A stretch of DNA of 8,975 bases from an uncultured Ruminococcus sp. (lineage in GTDB: Bacteria > Bacillota > Clostridia > Oscillospirales > Ruminococcaceae): positions 1 through 8,975 of the forward strand of contig CAMWKY010000066.1 in assembly GCA_947174965.1 (NCBI GenBank), in the 5' to 3' direction. Made by a program: the position numbers and the translations under genes. A model generated the notes under the pieces. That model saw nothing but the letters and a program-made list of their open reading frames with translations, was not told where the DNA came from and ran no database searches. Position 1 is the stretch's first letter, and every line of letters starts with the position of its first letter. Shown here in pieces: positions 7,231 to 8,975 of this stretch.

Positions 7231-7283
7231 TCTATATTTGCTATTATTTCATAAAAATCTGCAAATATACTTTTCTATATTTG
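7231..7283. repeat. Three TATATTTG motifs around the spoVAD promoter
   Basis: TCTATATTTG occurs twice as a direct repeat (7231-7240 and 7274-7283), with starts 43 bp apart. The complement CAAATATA lies between them at 7262-7269, so 7262-7283 is a perfect 8-bp inverted repeat with a 6-nt spacer. The copies cover the expected start site, the -35 box and the bases just upstream of it. They could be sites for a regulator. Confidence 0.5.
7242..7270 (-). promoter_or_regulatory. Probable forespore (SigG/SigF-like) promoter of spoVAD-spoVAE
   Basis: On the minus strand GTATA (7266-7270), 17 nt, then AATAATA (7242-7248). As I recall the B. subtilis SigG pattern it is GHATR, 17-18 nt, CATWHTA. The -35 fits fully and the -10 fits at six of seven positions. 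SigF recognition is also possible. A start near 7235 leaves a leader of about 30 nt holding the ribosome binding site. No consensus SigA promoter is visible in this orientation. The region is AT-rich, so confidence is moderate. Confidence 0.55.
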
Positions 7284-7312
7284 TTTTACAGGTGAAAAAA
7301 CCGCATTTCGGG

Positions 7313-7341
7313 TTGACATATGATAAAAGATGTAGTATACT
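7313..7341 (+). promoter_or_regulatory. Consensus SigA-type promoter on the plus strand, no gene downstream
   Basis: TTGACA (7313-7318), a 17-nt spacer and TATACT (7336-7341). Transcription would begin near 7348 and run antisense through the terminator and the 3' end of the regulator gene, which lies on the minus strand. No open reading frame with a ribosome binding site follows on the plus strand. A 10-bp palindrome, TAGTATACTA (7333-7342), covers the -10 box. Confidence 0.6.
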
Positions 7342-7354
7342 AAAATCATGTAGC

Positions 7355-7381
7355 AAAAAAATCCCTGATAAAAATCAGGGA
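7355..7381 (-). terminator. Intrinsic terminator after the XRE-family regulator
   Basis: An 8-bp perfect stem, TCCCTGAT at 7362-7369 with its complement at 7374-7381, has an AAAA loop. On the minus strand it is followed by seven T (7361 down to 7355). It ends the regulator transcript 8 bp after the gene. On the plus strand no T run follows the stem, so it should not stop transcription in that direction. Confidence 0.88.
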
Positions 7382-7389
7382 AAACAGAT

Positions 7390-8112
7390 TCAGAATTTGT
7401 TGTTTGCACTATGATATTTTTCTCTTGTTCTTGCTATGCTTTCCTCACTTCTTTTTATAAGATTAAGCATTGATGATGAATATTGTGCATAGTCCTTTTG
7501 CAATGTAGAAGTAGTTATGTAGAGCGTGTCAAAATTGTCTACGCAGTCGTTGCCGTCAAGGGCAATTCCACATGATGCGGCTTTTATGTCAGCTTCACTC
7601 ATTGAAATGATAGCATTTGCACTGTCATTTGCGATAACTTTAGGTATTCTGAAAAGTTTCTGGTCATTATGCGGATTTGCATTATAGACAATGCGGAAAA
7701 GCTTGTACACTGAAAGCATGAGATAACTTGAAACTTCTTTTATAAGAGTGATACTCCCTGCTTTCTGTGCAAGACTGAAAAGCAGACTGATTGAGTTATT
7801 TATGATACGTCTGTTGAAGTTGATTATTTCAGGTGATGGCATTTTAAGATTGTTGTTTCCGTCGTCGTCGGGAATATCTTCAATAGTGATAACTTTTCCC
7901 TCCGGTTCAGGAGTTCGTCCAAGAAGATAGTCACATGAAACATTGTAATAATCAGCTATTTTTACAAGAAAATTCAATCCACATTCACGGATTCCTTTTT
8001 CATAGTGAGAGAGAAGTGCCTGAGAAATGCCTAAGTCAGCCGCAGCCTGTTTCTGACTTATGTGACGTTCTTTTCTTTGAAGGGTAATAATACGTGCAAA
8101 ATCTGAATTCAT
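7390..8112 (-). CDS. XRE-family helix-turn-helix transcriptional regulator
   Basis: Encodes 240 residues from the ATG at 8112, chosen because GGGAGG (8123-8128) is 10 nt upstream. An ATG at 8130 overlaps that ribosome binding site. Residues about 6-61 form a Cro/C1-type HTH domain: helix 2 at 19-28 (SQKQAAADLG), helix 3 at 31-38 (QALLSHYE), then the usual ADYYNVSCDYLLGR ending at about 66. A charged linker follows (about 67-92). The remaining 150 residues are mostly helical with no domain I recognise, perhaps for oligomerisation or sensing. There is no peptidase motif of the LexA/CI type. The gene diverges from a histidine phosphatase gene. Its own promoter contains a dyad resembling the PBSX Xre operator, so autorepression is likely. 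It has its own terminator. Targets beyond its own region are unknown. Confidence 0.88.
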   Translation of the reverse strand: MNSDFARIITLQRKERHISQKQAAADLGISQALLSHYEKGIRECGLNFLVKIADYYNVSCDYLLGRTPEPEGKVITIEDIPDDDGNNNLKMPSPEIINFNRRIINNSISLLFSLAQKAGSITLIKEVSSYLMLSVYKLFRIVYNANPHNDQKLFRIPKVIANDSANAIISMSEADIKAASCGIALDGNDCVDNFDTLYITTSTLQKDYAQYSSSMLNLIKRSEESIARTREKYHSANNKF

Positions 8113-8139
8113 AAAGAAAAATCCTCCCATGTTTATTTA

Positions 8140-8169
8140 TTGACAATTTGTATATTTTTGGTGTAATAT
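8140..8169 (+). promoter_or_regulatory. Possible promoter of the histidine phosphatase gene
   Basis: TTGACA (8140-8145), an 18-nt spacer and TAATAT (8164-8169). The -35 is perfect and the -10 matches at four of six positions. The start would fall near 8176, giving a leader of about 85 nt before the ATG at 8260. It faces the regulator's promoter, and the two transcripts would overlap by about 12 nt. Confidence 0.5.
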
Positions 8170-8170
8170 T

Positions 8171-8199
8171 ATTATAATACAAAATGTATAATATGTAAA
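8171..8199 (-). promoter_or_regulatory. SigA-type promoter of the XRE-family regulator
   Basis: On the minus strand TTTACA (8194-8199), a 17-nt spacer and TATAAT (8171-8176). Transcription should begin near 8164, about 35 nt before the GGGAGG ribosome binding site. The dyad at 8177-8189 fills most of the spacer, so a bound repressor would exclude RNA polymerase. Confidence 0.75.
8177..8189. promoter_or_regulatory. Xre-like operator dyad in the regulator's promoter
   Basis: ATAC-AAAAT-GTAT. The dyad extends outward to 8173-8193 with seven of eight pairs matching. As I recall, the B. subtilis PBSX repressor Xre binds sites with the consensus GATACAAAATGTATC; these 13 bases equal its core. A weaker copy (10 of 13 on the minus strand) lies at 8141-8153 across the plus-strand -35 box. 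Confidence 0.6.
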
Positions 8200-8259
8200 T
8201 ATTAATATTGTTTAAATTTTAAGGCAAATTTTAACAATAATTTGTCGAAAGGAGACAAA

Positions 8260-8898
8260 ATGAAAGGTTATAGAATCAGCATTATCCGTCACGGTTTAAC
8301 ATCTGCCAATGAAAACGGAATTTATATCGGCTCAACGGATATGCCTCTTTCATCAAAGGGGGCAAGTGAACTTGCTGTAAAAATGGATAACTTTGATTAT
8401 CCGACAGTACAAAAAGTATACACATCACCGCTTTGCAGATGTACGGAAACAGCAGAAATCTTATTTCCCGAAATAGAAATGCTACCCGTTGACGGACTTC
8501 GTGAACTAAATTTAGGTGAATTTGAGGGAAAAACAGTAGACCAGCTTGTAAACCGTGATGACTATAAAAAATGGCTCAAGGGCGGAAAAGATACACGACC
8601 GCCAAAAGGTGAAAGCTTAGAGGAAATGACAGCAAGAGTATTTTCAGCATTGCACAATATCATCATGAACATGATGGAGGAGGGCATAGCACATTCAGCA
8701 ATTATAACTCATGGTGGAATAATTACAAATATGCTCACCTGTTTCGGACTGCCAAAATATGACCCGAAATATTTAACGGCAGAATCAGGTGAGGGATTTG
8801 ATATTCTTGTAACAACGCAGATGTGGCTTAATTCTCAGGCATTTGAAATTCTCGGATATTGCCCATATGAAAAAATAGAAGACAATGAAAATGAATAA
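8260..8898 (+). CDS. Histidine phosphatase family protein (phosphoglycerate mutase-like)
   Basis: Encodes 212 residues from the ATG at 8260, with AAAGGAG at 8248-8254 and a 5-nt gap. The TTG at 8242 lies upstream of that ribosome binding site and is rejected. It belongs to the branch of the histidine phosphatase superfamily that includes alpha-ribazole phosphatase and small broad-range phosphatases. Catalytic residues are in place: R10-H11-G12 (the phosphorylated histidine), R60 in SPLCR, E82 in RELNLGEFEG, and H151-G-G near the C-terminal half. The P-x-G-E-S motif is at 115-119. Substrate cannot be told from sequence; alpha-ribazole phosphate or small sugar phosphates are options, and no cobalamin genes are in view. 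It diverges from the XRE regulator and probably precedes another gene of the same operon. Confidence 0.9.
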   Translation: MKGYRISIIRHGLTSANENGIYIGSTDMPLSSKGASELAVKMDNFDYPTVQKVYTSPLCRCTETAEILFPEIEMLPVDGLRELNLGEFEGKTVDQLVNRDDYKKWLKGGKDTRPPKGESLEEMTARVFSALHNIIMNMMEEGIAHSAIITHGGIITNMLTCFGLPKYDPKYLTAESGEGFDILVTTQMWLNSQAFEILGYCPYEKIEDNENE

Positions 8899-8951
8899 CC
8901 GTAAATAAATTCCATATAATAACGGTAAATCTTTCAAGGAGATGCACTGTT

Positions 8952-8975
8952 ATGAAAACAATGGAACTTATACGC
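8952..8975 (+). CDS. Start of a further gene, cut by the window edge
   Basis: An ATG at 8952 follows AAGGAG (8936-8941) at 10 nt and opens with eight sense codons (MKTMELIR). The product cannot be identified. The 53-bp gap to the phosphatase holds no convincing terminator, so the two may be co-transcribed. Confidence 0.6.

Noticed and set aside
7290..7315. Small hairpin AACCG-CATTT-CGG-GTT upstream of the orphan promoter
   Set aside because: The stem is short with a bulge, lacks a T run on either strand and does not match any regulatory RNA I know.
7362..7381. The stem-loop as a terminator for the plus-strand orphan promoter
   Set aside because: On the plus strand the stem is followed by AAAAC rather than a T run. 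It only works as an intrinsic terminator for the minus strand.
8898..8930. Promoter or terminator between the phosphatase and the last partial gene (TATAAT at 8915-8920; ACCGT and ACGGT inverted repeat)
   Set aside because: No usable -35 box lies 16-18 bp upstream, and the 5-bp repeat with a 19-nt spacer and no T run is not a terminator.
1..8975. CRISPR array, insertion sequence, tRNA or toxin-antitoxin pair
   Set aside because: I saw no regularly spaced repeats, transposase motifs, tRNA-like cloverleaf or short toxin-like partner gene next to the XRE regulator.

Overview
The window looks like a chromosomal segment of an AT-rich, low-GC Gram-positive anaerobe, most likely a Ruminococcus-like member of the Oscillospiraceae (Clostridia). 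This rests on the spore genes spoVAD and spoVAE, strong AGGAGG-type ribosome binding sites, some TTG starts, consensus TTGACA/TATAAT promoters and the general flavour of the proteins. The genus is an inference. I see no rRNA, tRNA, CRISPR array, insertion sequence or phage structural gene.

Layout. (1) Positions 45-3155, plus strand: a tightly packed three-gene unit encoding a tail-anchored double zinc-ribbon protein, a secreted/membrane TPM-domain protein with a His/Gly/Ser-rich tail, and a CPBP-family (CAAX protease-like) membrane metalloprotease. Its promoter lies left of the window. (2) A bidirectional terminator at about 3157-3201. (3) Positions 5719 down to 3203, minus strand: an ABC-2 type exporter (ATPase, then permease) translationally coupled to rlmH, the 23S rRNA methyltransferase, behind a near-perfect housekeeping promoter with a small palindrome in its spacer. 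(4) Positions 7206 down to 5840, minus strand: spoVAD-spoVAE with its own forespore-sigma-like promoter and terminator. spoVAC, usually the gene before spoVAD, is not next to it. (5) Positions 8112 down to 7393, minus strand: an XRE-family repressor-like regulator. (6) Positions 8260-8898, plus strand: a histidine phosphatase, followed by the first codons of another gene.

How the parts work together. The first unit is metal-themed at the cell membrane, but its function is unknown. The exporter and rlmH share a transcript without an obvious functional link. SpoVAD and SpoVAE belong to the machinery that moves calcium-dipicolinate into and out of the spore core. The regulator and the phosphatase diverge from a 147-bp AT-rich region. 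That region holds a dyad (ATAC-N5-GTAT) that, as I remember it, matches the core of the operator of the Bacillus subtilis PBSX repressor Xre. It also holds two promoters that face each other, so it looks like an autoregulated switch.

The best candidates for something new are regulatory: the Xre-like operator with facing promoters at 8140-8199, a consensus promoter at 7313-7341 that points antisense into the regulator gene, and a set of TATATTTG repeats around the spoVAD promoter. The three-gene zinc-ribbon/TPM/CPBP unit is the best candidate for an undescribed protein system. No gap between genes exceeds 300 bp.
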